Shown here: positions 1 through 8,625 of the stretch, piece after piece
How positions within the stretch are numbered: position 1 is the first letter of the stretch
How the letters are laid out: every line of letters begins with the position of its first letter
DNA from: Verrucomicrobiota bacterium
GTDB taxonomy: Bacteria; Verrucomicrobiota; Verrucomicrobiia; Chthoniobacterales; SZAS-18
NCBI GenBank assembly: GCA_018240025.1
Contig: JAFEGM010000043.1
Coordinates: 42,731-106,730 of the forward strand
Reading direction: 5' to 3'
DNA length: 64,000 nucleotides
Position numbers and translations under genes: made by a program
Notes under the pieces: generated by a model
Told to the model about the DNA's origin: nothing
The model's input: the letters and a program-made list of their open reading frames with translations, nothing else
Databases searched by the model: none

Positions 1-167
1 CGGGTGCGATTTGGCTGCGAAACGTAGTCGGCCAGCGCGGTACCATTCGCGCCGCCCGCCGGGTCGGCGCTGAGTCCGTGGACGTGGCCATTGCCGCCGA
101 AAGCGGTTTCGGACTGGATGGCGGGACCGTGCGGCCGCGCCTGGATGTCGGTCGGTTCGGCGCTCAT
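1..167 (-). CDS. N-terminus of an unidentified protein, cut by window edge
   Basis: An open frame of 55 codons runs off the left edge of the window. Its ATG (165-167) overlaps the TGA of the glycosyltransferase upstream in an ATGA arrangement, which suggests translational coupling and marks it as the next gene in the same minus-strand operon. The visible residues (MSAEPTDIQARPHG...) are polar, rich in Ala, Gly and Pro, and show no signal peptide or known motif. Clusters of this kind often carry a further glycosyltransferase or sugar-nucleotide enzyme next, but nothing in the visible part shows that. Confidence 0.55.
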   Translation of the reverse strand, partial: MSAEPTDIQARPHGPAIQSETAFGGNGHVHGLSADPAGGANGTALADYVSQPNRT

Positions 168-1369
168 TTGGAGAGGGCCAAAGCGGCCGAAGAGGATGCA
201 CGGGCGGCGATGGCCTGTTCGATGAGTTGCTCCATTTGCTCGACGTTGCGTTCCCACGAACGCTCGGCCGCGAGGGCCCGGCCGGCGGCCACCGCCTCGG
301 GGCGGCCCTCGAGCGCTTCCTCGCAGCGGGCAATGAAGGCCGCCGGGGAATCGGCGATGGATACGATGTGGCCGAACTGCCGGACGACGTCCTGCACCGG
401 CGTGGAGACGATCGGTCGTCCGCTGGCCATGTATTCGAGCGCCTTCGTCGGATTGATGAACTCCGTCGCCGCGTTGATCGCGAACGGCATCAGACAGACC
501 GAGAACGCCCGCACGCAGGCCGGCAATTCCGTGTAGGTCCGGGGGCCGACGAAGTGCAGGTTGGTCCGCTGCGGGAAGTTCGCGGGATCGACTTTGCAAT
601 GCGGGCCGACCAGAACGATCTGCCAATCTGGGCGCTGGCGAGCGATTTCGTCGAGCAGTTCGTAATCCATGCGCTCGTCGACCACGCCGAAGAAGCCCAG
701 CCGCGGTTCCGGCAGGGCGGCCAGGTCAGCCGGCACGACGGTCGCGGCGTCCAGCGCGCGCTCAAAATGCTCCACTTCCACGCCGCAGCCGAAGCTGTGG
801 CAGTTTGGATTCTGCAGCCGCTTGGCCTCAGCCATCTTGGGCCCGCCCGCGAAGACGACATCGGCCAGCTCGAGCAACTGCGCCTCGCGTTCGATCAGCT
901 CCGGCGGCGCGCCGTGGAACTGGGAAAGCTGGTCCATGCAGTCGTAGACCACCGCCACCTCCTCCATGCGGCCCGCGAAGACGGGCGTCTGCATCGGATC
1001 GTAGAACCACTGCACCGCGCCGAGAAAGCGGCCGCCTTCGGCCGTGGCAAGATAGGCACGCACGAGCTCGCCGTGGATGCGGTCGACCTGCTCGCGGCGG
1101 GAGAAGAATTTTTCCGGCAGCTCCGTCTGCAGCACCGTCACCCCACTGGCTCCGTCGGGCTGATAGCTCTGCCAGCGGGCGCGCGACAGATCCTGGCTGG
1201 GCACGGGTGCTTCCACGAAAAGCACCGGACGGCGCCGCGCGAGCCGGGATTGATACTGCTGCGGACGCTGCCACACCCAATCCCAGCGGAGATGCGAGTG
1301 AACAACGAGAGGTGGCAGCGCGTGCGAAGCAAAGCGGGAGGCCGGACGGGGAGTGGACGAAGGTACCAT
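164..1369 (-). CDS. Glycosyltransferase family 1/4-like protein
   Basis: A 401-aa cytoplasmic protein predicted to transfer a sugar from a nucleotide donor during surface glycan synthesis. The N-terminus carries the HSHLRWDWVWQRPQQ segment typical of the group often annotated as glycosyltransferases near UDP-galactopyranose mutase. The C-terminal half has the GT-B features FFGVVDERMDYELL, IVLVGPH and the donor-site region INPTKALEYMASGRPIVST, whose Glu is the usual GT4 E-x7-E type residue. The start at 1369 is chosen because AAGGGGACAAA immediately precedes the ATG; a longer frame to 1498 would run into the ABC gene. It sits 58 bp after the ABC exporter gene and overlaps the next gene by 4 bp. 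The sugar and acceptor are not identifiable. Confidence 0.8.
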   Translation of the reverse strand: MVPSSTPRPASRFASHALPPLVVHSHLRWDWVWQRPQQYQSRLARRRPVLFVEAPVPSQDLSRARWQSYQPDGASGVTVLQTELPEKFFSRREQVDRIHGELVRAYLATAEGGRFLGAVQWFYDPMQTPVFAGRMEEVAVVYDCMDQLSQFHGAPPELIEREAQLLELADVVFAGGPKMAEAKRLQNPNCHSFGCGVEVEHFERALDAATVVPADLAALPEPRLGFFGVVDERMDYELLDEIARQRPDWQIVLVGPHCKVDPANFPQRTNLHFVGPRTYTELPACVRAFSVCLMPFAINAATEFINPTKALEYMASGRPIVSTPVQDVVRQFGHIVSIADSPAAFIARCEEALEGRPEAVAAGRALAAERSWERNVEQMEQLIEQAIAARASSSAALALSK

Positions 1370-1427
1370 TTTGTCCCCTTCGGCGCGGCCGCGCGGGTTG
1401 GTCTCAGGCGAAAGGCTGACCGTCTGC

Positions 1428-3290
1428 TCAGCGCTCGGTGCCACGGGGCAGGCCGCCGAGCTCGATCTGCAGGAGTCGCCGGAAGCGCCCTTCCTCACGG
1501 CTCAGCGCTTCGAACGTGCCGTCCTGCACGAGACGTCCGCCCTCCAGGACAAGAATGCGCTGACATCTCTCCAGGGTGGAGAGGCGATGCGCGATGAAGA
1601 TCGCGGTGCGATGGGCCAGTACGCGTTCGAGCGCTTCCTCGATCAGCGCGGCGCTGAGCGAGTCGAGCGCGCTCGTGGCCTCGTCGAAGATGAGGCATTC
1701 CGGCCGGTTGAGCAGCGCCCGCGCGATCGCCAGCCGCTGGCGCTGGCCGCCCGAGAGCCGACAGCCGCCTTCGCCGATCACAGTGTCCAGGCCCTGCGGC
1801 AGGCGTTCGATGAACTCCCAGGCATTGGCTTGGCGACAAACCTCACGCAGCGTTTCCTCGTCGGCCTCGGGGGAGACGAGGTTGAGGTTCGTGCGGTTGG
1901 TGTCGCGGAAGAAGTAGGGCTCCTGCGGCACCACGCCGAAAGCTCTGCGCACAGCCTCCGTTTCGCAATCGCGCAGGTCCACGCCGTTGCGCCGCACCGC
2001 TCCGCCGTCGGGATCGTATAGCCGCAGCAGCAGGCGAATGACCGTGCTCTTGCCCGCGCCCGACGGACCCACGATGGCGACACGCTGACCGAAGGGGATG
2101 CGCACGCTGACGCCGGCCAGCGCAGGCTCGCCGGCGTTGTCGTACTTGAAGCTGACCTGTTCGAGTTCGAGCTCGGCCCGGGTGGGGAGCGGTTTCGGCC
2201 GGGCGGGATCGGGCGTGGAACTGCGCTGCTCCAGCAACTCCACGAGTCGTCGCGCGCTGGTCTCGGCAGTGGCCCGCTGGGTGCCGAGCGAAAGAATCAG
2301 GCCAACCGGTCCCTGCAGAGAGACATAGGCGCCGAGGTACGTGAAGAGCTCGCCGGTGCTGATGCCGCCCTGCCGAAAGCGCCAGGCGCCGGCGAGCAGG
2401 ACGAGCGCGAAGAAGACCGCGCCCACGACCTCGTGCCGCATGTTGAGTCGGTGCGTATGCAGATCGCGCCGGCAGGTCGCCTGCCCGATCGTGGCCGCAT
2501 CCGACTCGAAGGTGCGGGCCAGCTCCTCCTCGGCCGCATGCAGCTTCACGTCACGCTGGCCGCGGAAGAGGTCGCTCAACCGCCCGCTCACCCGGGCCTC
2601 GGTGCGCTGGAACGACTCCTGCAATTCCTCGAGCTCGGGCTGATTGCGACGGAGCGTCGCGACCGTGGCCAGCACGAGCGCGAGCAGGACGAGCGAGAGC
2701 GTCCAATCCCACCAGAAGATCCAGAGCGACGAGAGCAGAAAGGCGGCGGCGGCGTTCGGCGGATTGATGAAGACGTGGTGCGCGAAGCCCGAGACCGATG
2801 CGATCGGCGTGCCGAGCACGTAGGCGAACATCTCGCCGCTGGAGGTTTGCCCGTGGAAACGCAGGCAGAGGTGCTGGATGTGACGGAAGCAACGCGAGCG
2901 CAGGTCGCGCACCGCCGCTTCGCGCAGTTTGGTGAAGAGGCGGAACGAGGCGTACCACGCCAGCATCCGCAGGCCCAGCGCGGCCACCAGCCAGGCCCCG
3001 ATCACGAGTGCGAGCCGCAGCGCGCGTTCGCCCGGACTGAGATCGGGCGGCAGCAGCACCGCATCGACCAGGTACTTCGGCGTCACCGTCTGTACCGCGA
3101 TCCCCAGGCCGGGCAGCGCATTGAGCAACACCATCAGCAGTAGTCGCCCGCGGCTCTGCGAGACATACGGCTCCAGCAATCGCCAGAGGGCGGAGTCGGA
3201 GCGACGCGACTCCGGCTTCGGCACCGCCGTCTCCTGCGCGGAAGCGGCCGGCCGCGGCGGGGCGGCGAACTCGGCACTCGAGGCATTCAT
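1428..3290 (-). CDS. ABC transporter, fused permease and ATPase (exporter type)
   Basis: A 620-aa half-transporter of the lipid/multidrug exporter type that would work as an inner-membrane homodimer. The N-terminal transmembrane domain (about residues 30-320) starts with ALWRLLEPYVSQSRGRLLLM and contains six hydrophobic helices. The nucleotide-binding domain follows, with Walker A GPSGAGKST, signature LSGGQRQRLAIARA, Walker B CLIFDEATSALD and an H-loop AHRLST, all intact. The start at 3290 is chosen because its ATG overlaps the stop of the upstream glycoside hydrolase remnant (ATGA); the longer open frame upstream is a shadow of that gene. With the glycosyltransferase downstream, export of a lipid-linked or secreted glycan is plausible. 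The substrate is unknown. Confidence 0.88.
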   Translation of the reverse strand: MNASSAEFAAPPRPAASAQETAVPKPESRRSDSALWRLLEPYVSQSRGRLLLMVLLNALPGLGIAVQTVTPKYLVDAVLLPPDLSPGERALRLALVIGAWLVAALGLRMLAWYASFRLFTKLREAAVRDLRSRCFRHIQHLCLRFHGQTSSGEMFAYVLGTPIASVSGFAHHVFINPPNAAAAFLLSSLWIFWWDWTLSLVLLALVLATVATLRRNQPELEELQESFQRTEARVSGRLSDLFRGQRDVKLHAAEEELARTFESDAATIGQATCRRDLHTHRLNMRHEVVGAVFFALVLLAGAWRFRQGGISTGELFTYLGAYVSLQGPVGLILSLGTQRATAETSARRLVELLEQRSSTPDPARPKPLPTRAELELEQVSFKYDNAGEPALAGVSVRIPFGQRVAIVGPSGAGKSTVIRLLLRLYDPDGGAVRRNGVDLRDCETEAVRRAFGVVPQEPYFFRDTNRTNLNLVSPEADEETLREVCRQANAWEFIERLPQGLDTVIGEGGCRLSGGQRQRLAIARALLNRPECLIFDEATSALDSLSAALIEEALERVLAHRTAIFIAHRLSTLERCQRILVLEGGRLVQDGTFEALSREEGRFRRLLQIELGGLPRGTER

Positions 3291-4524
3291 CGGCCGAAGC
3301 GCACCCGCTGCGCGGCGAACTCCCGCGCGAGCGGCCGATACAGCGTCCGTCCGCCGCGCGGGGTTGGGTAATCCCAGCAGCCGTTGTGGCAGTGGCGATC
3401 GTCCGCCCAGCCGGGGTGGTTGAGAATGGGATACCAGCAGATGCCCTCCACCGCGACGCCCGCGCTGCGGGCGGCGGCCACTTCTGCGCAGACGTAGCGC
3501 AGCCACTCCGGCCGGCCTTCGCCTTCGCAGCCGGTCTCGGCGAGGAGACGGGGCGGCCGTAGCGCGCGGCGACATCGGCCAGCAACGAGCGGATCGGCCG
3601 GTGCAGCGGGTGGTCGCGGCTGAGGTGCGGCGGATGCACCGCGCCGGGCGAGGACCGACGGACCATCCACTGGTTGTTCGGGTAGTAGTTCAGTCCGAGG
3701 ACATCGAGCAGCTCCGGCGAGCCTCCGAGCTCCGGCTTCCAACGCCCGCAGATCATGTCCCAGGCTTGGAATTACGCCTCGTGGTAGGCGGCGGCCCGCC
3801 GCCGGGCGCGACCGCAGGCCGGATCGGCCGCGACGTGGATGATGGGGTCGGTGTGGACGAGGCGGACTCGCGCATCGACCTCCCGGGCCGCCCTCGAGGC
3901 GGCGATGGCGGCGCGCACGAGTTGGGCCTTGAGCTCGTCGCCCCGGCGGCGCTTACCCGGGTGAAACAGACCGACCTGGCCGCCCGCCCAGGCGAAAAAG
4001 GAAGGTTCGTTCAGCGGCGCGAGGACGGGGAGTCGCCCGGTTTCCTCGCGATGCCAGCGGACGAACTCGCGCGCCAGTTCCGCCAAGCCCTCGACGAACT
4101 CCGGCCGGAAGATGTTGCGGTGGTCCGGCCAGCCGTAGTGGCACAGGTCCCAGATCGTGAGGACGTCGGCGGCGGCCGCCGCGCGAACGCGCGGAAGCAC
4201 CTCGGTGAAATCGAAGCGGCGGCGCTCTTGCTCGATGAGGTGCCAGCGCAGGCCGTCCCGCGCGAAGGCGAAGCCATGCTTCGGCAGACGGGCGTAGTCG
4301 CGCGCGGCGAAACGGTCGTGGCCGGTGGCGGCGATCAGATCCAGACGCCGCCCGGCCACCGTGCGATGCGAGGAGCATTCGAAGCCCGCCCCGAAGAGAC
4401 CGGGCAGGAGGGAAGCGGTCGGCGTCGCCGGAGGCTCGGGGAAATCGGCGGGCACGGAGGCGGCGGCCGGCGAGAGCAGGGGCGGATCCGGCCTCAAGGT
4501 GTGGGACGGGTCGTGGTTCGGCAT
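3287..4524 (-). pseudogene. Clan GH-A glycoside hydrolase-like gene with in-frame stop and frameshift
   Basis: Reads as one protein of about 410 aa interrupted twice. The first part (from ATG 4524) has an LNEPSFFAWAGG segment, the Asn-Glu-Pro acid/base motif of clan GH-A enzymes (beta-glucosidase or cellulase type). An in-frame TAA at 3772-3774 sits between ...AYHEA and FQAWDMICGRW, where a CAA would restore reading. A missing base near 3545-3555 then shifts the frame between AARYGRP and LLAETGCEGEG, the latter carrying the probable nucleophile Glu. The C-terminus ...NHPGWADDRHCHNGCWDYP is otherwise well preserved. The end overlaps the ABC gene start by 4 bp. Two independent lesions favour a decaying gene, but two base-calling errors would give the same picture. 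Substrate unknown. Confidence 0.7.
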
Positions 4525-4575
4525 GGGGAGACGGAGAGCCGGAGACGAACGAAAGCGGAGCCGGCAGAGGTGAAT

Positions 4576-5355
4576 TCAAGCCGCCGGTCGCGCGGCCACG
4601 GCGCGCTCTCCGGAGCGCTTGGGCGTGGCCAGTTCGAGGCGGCAGACCTCGCCGAGGACCTCGAGATCGCTCCCGACCAATTCCTCGAAGCGCGCGAGAT
4701 TCCGCGCCAGCTGCGGGGACGGCGAGCGCCCGAACATCCCGGTCAGAGCCCGCTGCATTGCTCCGGTCAGCGGTTGATATTCGAGCTCGACCGCCAGCCA
4801 GGTCGCGCCCGTACCGTCCGGCTCGAAGCGTACGGTGCCGGTCGCGACCAGCTCGCCCCCCGGGGCCGAGCGCCAGGCCAGCAGGCGGTCCGGCACCTCC
4901 TGCACGATCAGCGCCTCCCAGGAAATGCGCTCGCCAAAGCGCGTCCGCAGCGTCCAGCGCGAGCGGTCCGTCCCGAGCAGCTCCACGCTTTCGAGCGACG
5001 GCAGCAAGCTCGGCAGGCACTCGAGCTGGCGCCAAAGGCGGTAAAGATCCTCGGGAGAGCGCTCGACCCGTTGGCGGTGTGCGAGGCGGATGCTGGCATC
5101 CTGGCCGTTGGCAGCCCGCCCGAGGAGCGCGGCGCGGACGCGACGTCCACAACTGCCGGCCACCAGACCGCTGCAGGCACCTGCGAGCAGCAGCGCGAGC
5201 GAGGATCGGCGGGAGGACGACCGGCGCGAAGCCGCGAGCGCGGCGACCCCGGCGAGCGCCAGTGCGGCGAGGCGGGAGGCCAGGGTAGCCGAGCCGAGGA
5301 AGTCGAAGCGACCGCACGCGGCCGACTTGCGGGAGGTCGAGGAGGGAGGTCGCAT
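4576..5355 (-). CDS. SRPBCC family (polyketide cyclase/START-like) membrane-associated protein
   Basis: A 259-aa protein. Residues 20-75 hold two hydrophobic Ala/Leu-rich stretches that could be membrane helices. Residues from about 95 onward match the SRPBCC pattern: ERSPEDLYRLWRQLECLPSLLPSLESVE, then SRWTLRT, ISWEALIVQEVPDRLLAWRS and GTVRFEPDGTGATWLAVELEY. It is a clear paralogue of the protein at 6792-7547. The family forms a hydrophobic ligand cavity, but the ligand is unknown. The ATG at 5355 is used; a longer frame upstream lacks family similarity. It is divergent from the YciE-like gene, with 169 bp between them. Proteins of this type are often found near stress-related genes, which fits the neighbours. 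Confidence 0.75.
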   Translation of the reverse strand: MRPPSSTSRKSAACGRFDFLGSATLASRLAALALAGVAALAASRRSSSRRSSLALLLAGACSGLVAGSCGRRVRAALLGRAANGQDASIRLAHRQRVERSPEDLYRLWRQLECLPSLLPSLESVELLGTDRSRWTLRTRFGERISWEALIVQEVPDRLLAWRSAPGGELVATGTVRFEPDGTGATWLAVELEYQPLTGAMQRALTGMFGRSPSPQLARNLARFEELVGSDLEVLGEVCRLELATPKRSGERAVAARPAA

Positions 5356-5524
5356 CGTCCCTGATCGCTCCGCGGCCTGCAGGTGACCCTCAGGCCGATG
5401 GCTGGCGCGGCGGTCAGCAGTCGGCCGCGTTCTCAATGCTCGGGCATCCGCAGAACCGGACGCTGAGCCGATGCTCCACCATTTCCCCGACCCGCCGCCA
5501 CTTCTCCGCCACCGAATTAGCGGC

Positions 5525-6139
5525 ATGAAACTCAGCTCTCTGTACGATCTCCTCCTGCACGAACTCAAAGACCTTTACAGCGCGGAAAAGCAGCTGACGA
5601 AGGCCCTCCCCAAACTGGCCAAGGCGGCCACCAACGAACAACTCCGCGGCGCCTTCGAGGAACACCTCGAGGAAACCGAGGGCCACCTCCAGCGGCTCGA
5701 GGAAATCGCGGAACAGCTGGAAGCGCGACTCGACGGCCATACCTGCAAAGCGATGCAGGGTCTGGTCGAGGAAGGCCAGGACCTCCTCGAAGAAGACGCC
5801 GAGCCGGCCGTACGTGATGCCGCTCTCATCGGTGCCGCCCAGCGCGTGGAGCATTACGAAATCGCCGGCTACGGCACCGCGCGGACCCTCGCCAGCCTGC
5901 TCGGCCACGAGGAGATCGCGGAGCTCCTCGACACGACGCTGGAGGAAGAGAAGGCGACCGACGAAAAGCTCACCGCCCTCGCCGAAGCCGCGGTGAACGC
6001 GGAGGCGGCGGAAGCCGACGGCACCGAGCCCATGCCGGCCGAGGGCGGCGGCAGCGGACGCAAGTCCAGCTCCGGCGGAGCCAAGAAGTCGGGTGGCGCC
6101 GCCAAGAAGTCGGGTGGCAAATCCGGCGGTCGAAAGTAA
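5525..6139 (+). CDS. YciE-like ferritin-like protein (DUF892) with Lys/Gly-rich tail
   Basis: A 204-aa soluble protein. Residues 1-150 match the DUF892/YciE ferritin-like fold: MKLSSLYDLLLHELKDLYSA, LEEHLEETEGHLQRLEEI, RVEHYEIAGYGTARTLA and LLDTTLEEEKATDEKLTALA supply the Glu and His residues expected of a di-iron four-helix bundle. The last 40 residues are a low-complexity tail with three GGAKKSGG-type units that may bind nucleic acid or polyanions (inference). The family is linked to osmotic and oxidative stress in enterobacteria, but its reaction is not established. The start at MKLSSLY is chosen because it aligns with the family N-terminus; the frame is open 18 codons further upstream. 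A hairpin follows directly. Confidence 0.85.
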   Translation: MKLSSLYDLLLHELKDLYSAEKQLTKALPKLAKAATNEQLRGAFEEHLEETEGHLQRLEEIAEQLEARLDGHTCKAMQGLVEEGQDLLEEDAEPAVRDAALIGAAQRVEHYEIAGYGTARTLASLLGHEEIAELLDTTLEEEKATDEKLTALAEAAVNAEAAEADGTEPMPAEGGGSGRKSSSGGAKKSGGAAKKSGGKSGGRK

Positions 6140-6149
6140 CGCATTGCCA

Positions 6150-6181
6150 GGGGCGCAGGCGGCAAGCGCTGCCTGCGTCCC
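6150..6181 (+). terminator. Hairpin after the YciE-like gene
   Basis: A 14-bp stem (GGGGCGCAGGCGGC against GCTGCCTGCGTCCC, with two G-T pairs) around a 4-base AAGC loop, starting 11 bp after the stop codon. There is no T run, so it is a possible terminator or mRNA-stabilising structure rather than a certain one. Confidence 0.5.
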
Positions 6182-6791
6182 GTATACAGTCACGGCCGCT
6201 TGGCGGGCCTGATGACTCGTGGAAGGACCCGGGCCGAAGCTTCGGCAGGTGTGACCATCCACCTTCCGAGACTGTCATCGCAGACTTTGCCTTCCGGCTT
6301 TGGGAGACGGAGGGACGTCCTGAGGTCGGGCACTGGCGCACTGGGATCGCGCCAGCGAACTTTTCGTGCATGGCCGCACTTGTGCAGATCCCTCGGTGCC
6401 GCCGCCCGCCCAGGAGGAGCGCTCGCCTGCCGCCGAAGATTGATGAATTTCTTCCGTCTGTGGGCCTGCCGGGCGTGCGACTCCGAGTCCGGCGGCGAAT
6501 TGCGCAAGCGCCTGCTGGCCGACGACTTCGCGCTCGTGCTCGTACTCGGCCCCGCCCAGGCGCTCGTGCTCGTACTCGGCCGCTGCCCGTGCTGCTGGGC
6601 GCAGTTCTCGCCGACGCGCTCGTGGAGCCCAAAGCTCGGCTGCGGCGCCGTTTCGAACACCTTCCCGCCGACAGCCTGATCCGCGCCTCAGCCGGTGGCC
6701 TGAAGTCCGTGCCGAGGCGCGGGGCAGAACCCCCATGCAAGGCCGACGCCACCTCGGGCGTCGCTCTGCATTCAACTGAACTCTTCCCAAC
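6182..6791. other. 610-bp stretch with no convincing gene
   Basis: Open frames of 150-175 codons exist on both strands here, but their translations are Arg/Pro/Ser-rich, lack any recognised domain and have no ribosome binding site, as expected for chance frames in high-GC DNA. The stretch contains the 30-bp-period direct repeat listed separately and ends with the leader of the SRPBCC gene. It could hold remnants of a lost gene or an untranslated element, but nothing in it identifies one. Confidence 0.4.
6531..6581. repeat. Two perfect 21-bp direct repeats, 30 bp apart start to start
   Basis: The sequence CGCTCGTGCTCGTACTCGGC plus one C occurs at 6531-6551 and again at 6561-6581. Read on the minus strand each copy encodes EYEHE-type acidic residues. 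It lies in the unexplained stretch before the SRPBCC gene. Copy number and function elsewhere in the genome cannot be judged from this window. Confidence 0.7.
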
Positions 6792-7547
6792 ATGGCCCAC
6801 ACTTATCGACCCTTCGCCGAAACCGATGCCCTCGACGATCTTTCGCGCGACCTGCACCGCGAACTCACCTCCCAGGAGCGCGGGTGGTCACTCGCCACGG
6901 GCGGCACGTTGCTCGCGCTCGCACTGTCCCGATCCTTCCGCTGGGCGTTCCTTCCGGCGGCCGTGCTCCTCTATCGCGGGCTGAGCGGCCGCCGCCTGCC
7001 GAAGGTGAGCGCCGAGTCGCCCAAGACCGAGGCGGAGATCCGCAAGGCGCTGGGAGAATCCGGCATCAAGGTGATGCGCTCGCTGCGGCTCGATTGCCCG
7101 CGCGACGTCGTCTACCGGTTCTGGCGCAAGCTCGACAATCTCCCGCGGTTCCTGCCGCATCTGGAGGAAGTGACCGTCCTCTCCGGCACCCGCTCGCGCT
7201 GGACGCTGCGCGGCGTGGCCGGCCTGAAATTCACCTGGGAGGCCGAGATCATCAACGAGCAGGAGAACGTCCTCATCGCGTGGCAGTCGCTGCCGGGCGG
7301 CGAGGTTTCGAATGCCGGCTCCGTGCGCTTCGAGGACGATGGCCGCGGCGGCACGCTAGTCTTCGTCACGCTCGAATTCGTCCCACCGGCTGGCGCAGCG
7401 GGCAATGCCATCGCCTCGCTCCTCGGTCAGGCACCGGCGCAGCAGCTGGAGCGCGACCTCAAGGAACTCGAGCACACCTTCGGCGAAACCGTCGAGGCGC
7501 TCGGCAAGGAGGCTGCACCGGCCGCCCTGGAGGGGAGCCGAGCATGA
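6792..7547 (+). CDS. SRPBCC family protein with N-terminal membrane segment
   Basis: A 251-aa protein. Residues 30-70 (SLATGGTLLALALSRSF, FLPAAVLLYRGLSG) resemble the DUF2892/YgaP-like membrane hairpin. Residues 95-240 form an SRPBCC domain (RDVVYRFWRKLDNLPRFLPH, SRWTLRGVAGLKFTWEAEI, IAWQSLPGGEVSNAGSVRF). It is a paralogue of 4576-5355, sharing the FWRKL/LWRQL, SRWTLR and PGGE blocks. The domain forms a small-molecule or lipid cavity, with ligand unknown. Its stop overlaps the ATG of the DUF4142 gene by 4 bp (ATGA), so the two are probably co-translated. The ATG at 6792 is the first in frame with a full membrane segment. Confidence 0.8.
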   Translation: MAHTYRPFAETDALDDLSRDLHRELTSQERGWSLATGGTLLALALSRSFRWAFLPAAVLLYRGLSGRRLPKVSAESPKTEAEIRKALGESGIKVMRSLRLDCPRDVVYRFWRKLDNLPRFLPHLEEVTVLSGTRSRWTLRGVAGLKFTWEAEIINEQENVLIAWQSLPGGEVSNAGSVRFEDDGRGGTLVFVTLEFVPPAGAAGNAIASLLGQAPAQQLERDLKELEHTFGETVEALGKEAAPAALEGSRA

Positions 7548-8081
7548 GCACCCGAAAGCTCGGCAGGCGTCTGGCGCTGCTGTTCGCCTGCGGTGCCCTG
7601 ACGGCAGCCGCGGCCCGGGCAGACGGATTCCAAGCTGCCCATGCCCGCGTCGTCGGCCGACGCAGAGTTCCTCGCGCAGATCGCGCCGGCGAGTCTGCGC
7701 CAGATCGAGCTCGGGCGCCTGGCGTCCGGCAAGGCGTCGAATGGCGAGGTGCAGGCCTACGGACAGACCATGTTCGGCGACCAGCAGCGCCTCTGGACAG
7801 AGCTGAAAGCCACCGCCAGCACGAAGGGCCTGGCCTATCCGGATGCGCTGGATGAACCGAGCCGCACTGCCGTCGAGGAACTCGGGCAGGCCAGCGGCCC
7901 GGATTTCGATCAACGCTACCTGCGCCAGATGGTCATGGAGCATCAGCGGATGATCTCGCTGCTCGACCGTTACGCTGCGCAGGGGAAGGACCGCGGCCTG
8001 CAGGCGTGGATCGCACGGGCTCTGCCGACGTTCCGACGGCATCTGGCGATGGCAGAAACGCTGCTGCGCTCGCGCTCCTGA
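7544..8081 (+). pseudogene. DUF4142 exported protein gene with a frameshift after the signal peptide
   Basis: The ATG at 7544 overlaps the preceding stop and begins a typical signal peptide (RLALLFACGALTAAAARADG). After ADGFQAA the frame is lost, and the mature domain continues in another frame from about 7641 (MPASSADAEFLAQIAPASLR...). That domain matches DUF4142: two helical parts with QAYGQTMFGDQQRLW and FDQRYLRQMVMEHQRMISLL, the last holding the conserved H-x-x-M type segment. Removing one C from the GCCC run near 7639 would restore GFQAAMPASSADAEF. It is therefore either a recently broken gene or a one-base sequencing error; the mature region (146 codons) is otherwise intact. A strong hairpin follows the stop. 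DUF4142 proteins are periplasmic or exported, with function unknown. Confidence 0.75.
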
Positions 8082-8090
8082 GTGCCTTGG

Positions 8091-8123
8091 AAGACGGATC
8101 GGCCGAGTGCCGATCCGTCTTCG
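8091..8123 (+). terminator. Perfect 14-bp stem hairpin after the DUF4142 gene
   Basis: GAAGACGGATCGGC pairs perfectly with GCCGATCCGTCTTC around a CGAGT loop, 9 bp after the stop codon. There is no T run on either side, but the stem is long enough to be a transcription end or an RNA-protecting structure, possibly for both strands. Confidence 0.65.
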
Positions 8124-8299
8124 CGCGGGGCGAGTTGCCGGCATCGCGGCGCTCGGACTGACTGCGCTCATGGCGGGCATCATCGGCCGCGCTGGCTGAG
8201 TTTGATCTACGCCGCCAACGAGGCTGAGCGCGCGATACCCAGCGCGGCCTCGAAATCGATGGCAGACGGTCCAAAGAAAGAGCGGCCGCTCGACCTACC

Positions 8300-8625
8300 T
8301 CATGGTCCGGCGAAGGCTCGCATAACCGGTGGTGTGGCCAGGCCGAGTTCCGTGCGCAAGACCGGGGCCGCGCCGGCGGCCATCTCGGGCGAAACTTGCG
8401 TCGACACGCAATTGCAGTCGTGGGCGTGTCGTCGACCCCGATGAAGGAGAAAGCCGGAATGAGGAACAGACCGAGTCCGATCACCACGCCCAGCGAGCCG
8501 AGCGCCAGCAGCGAGAGCTTCACCGGCTTGGCCTCGAGATTCGGCCGCTCCGGCGTCACTTTGGCCGGTGGCTCGGAGGTAGCGGCTGGAGCGGAGGAAG
8601 GATCGGGGGCGTTGGAAGCAGCCAT
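8300..8625 (-). pseudogene. Possible small membrane-anchored protein gene, probably frameshifted
   Basis: From ATG 8625 the frame encodes a Pro/Ala-rich leader (MAASNAPDPSSAPAATSEPP) and one clear membrane helix (SLLALGSLGVVIGLGLFLIP). After FSFIGVDDT the same frame becomes Arg-rich and runs antisense through the DUF4142 gene, which looks unreal. In an adjacent frame, HDCNCVSTQVSPEMAAGA...MRAFAGP ends at a stop at 8300, so a one- or two-base shift near 8430 may join the two parts. No family is recognised. It could equally be a short real protein ending differently, or chance. Confidence 0.3.

Noticed and set aside
78..536. Plus-strand frame at the left edge
   Set aside because: It lies antisense to the glycosyltransferase and to the partial gene at 1-167, with no motif.
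7620..7660. Programmed ribosomal frameshift in the DUF4142 gene
   Set aside because: No slippery heptamer or downstream structure fits; a simple one-base insertion explains it.
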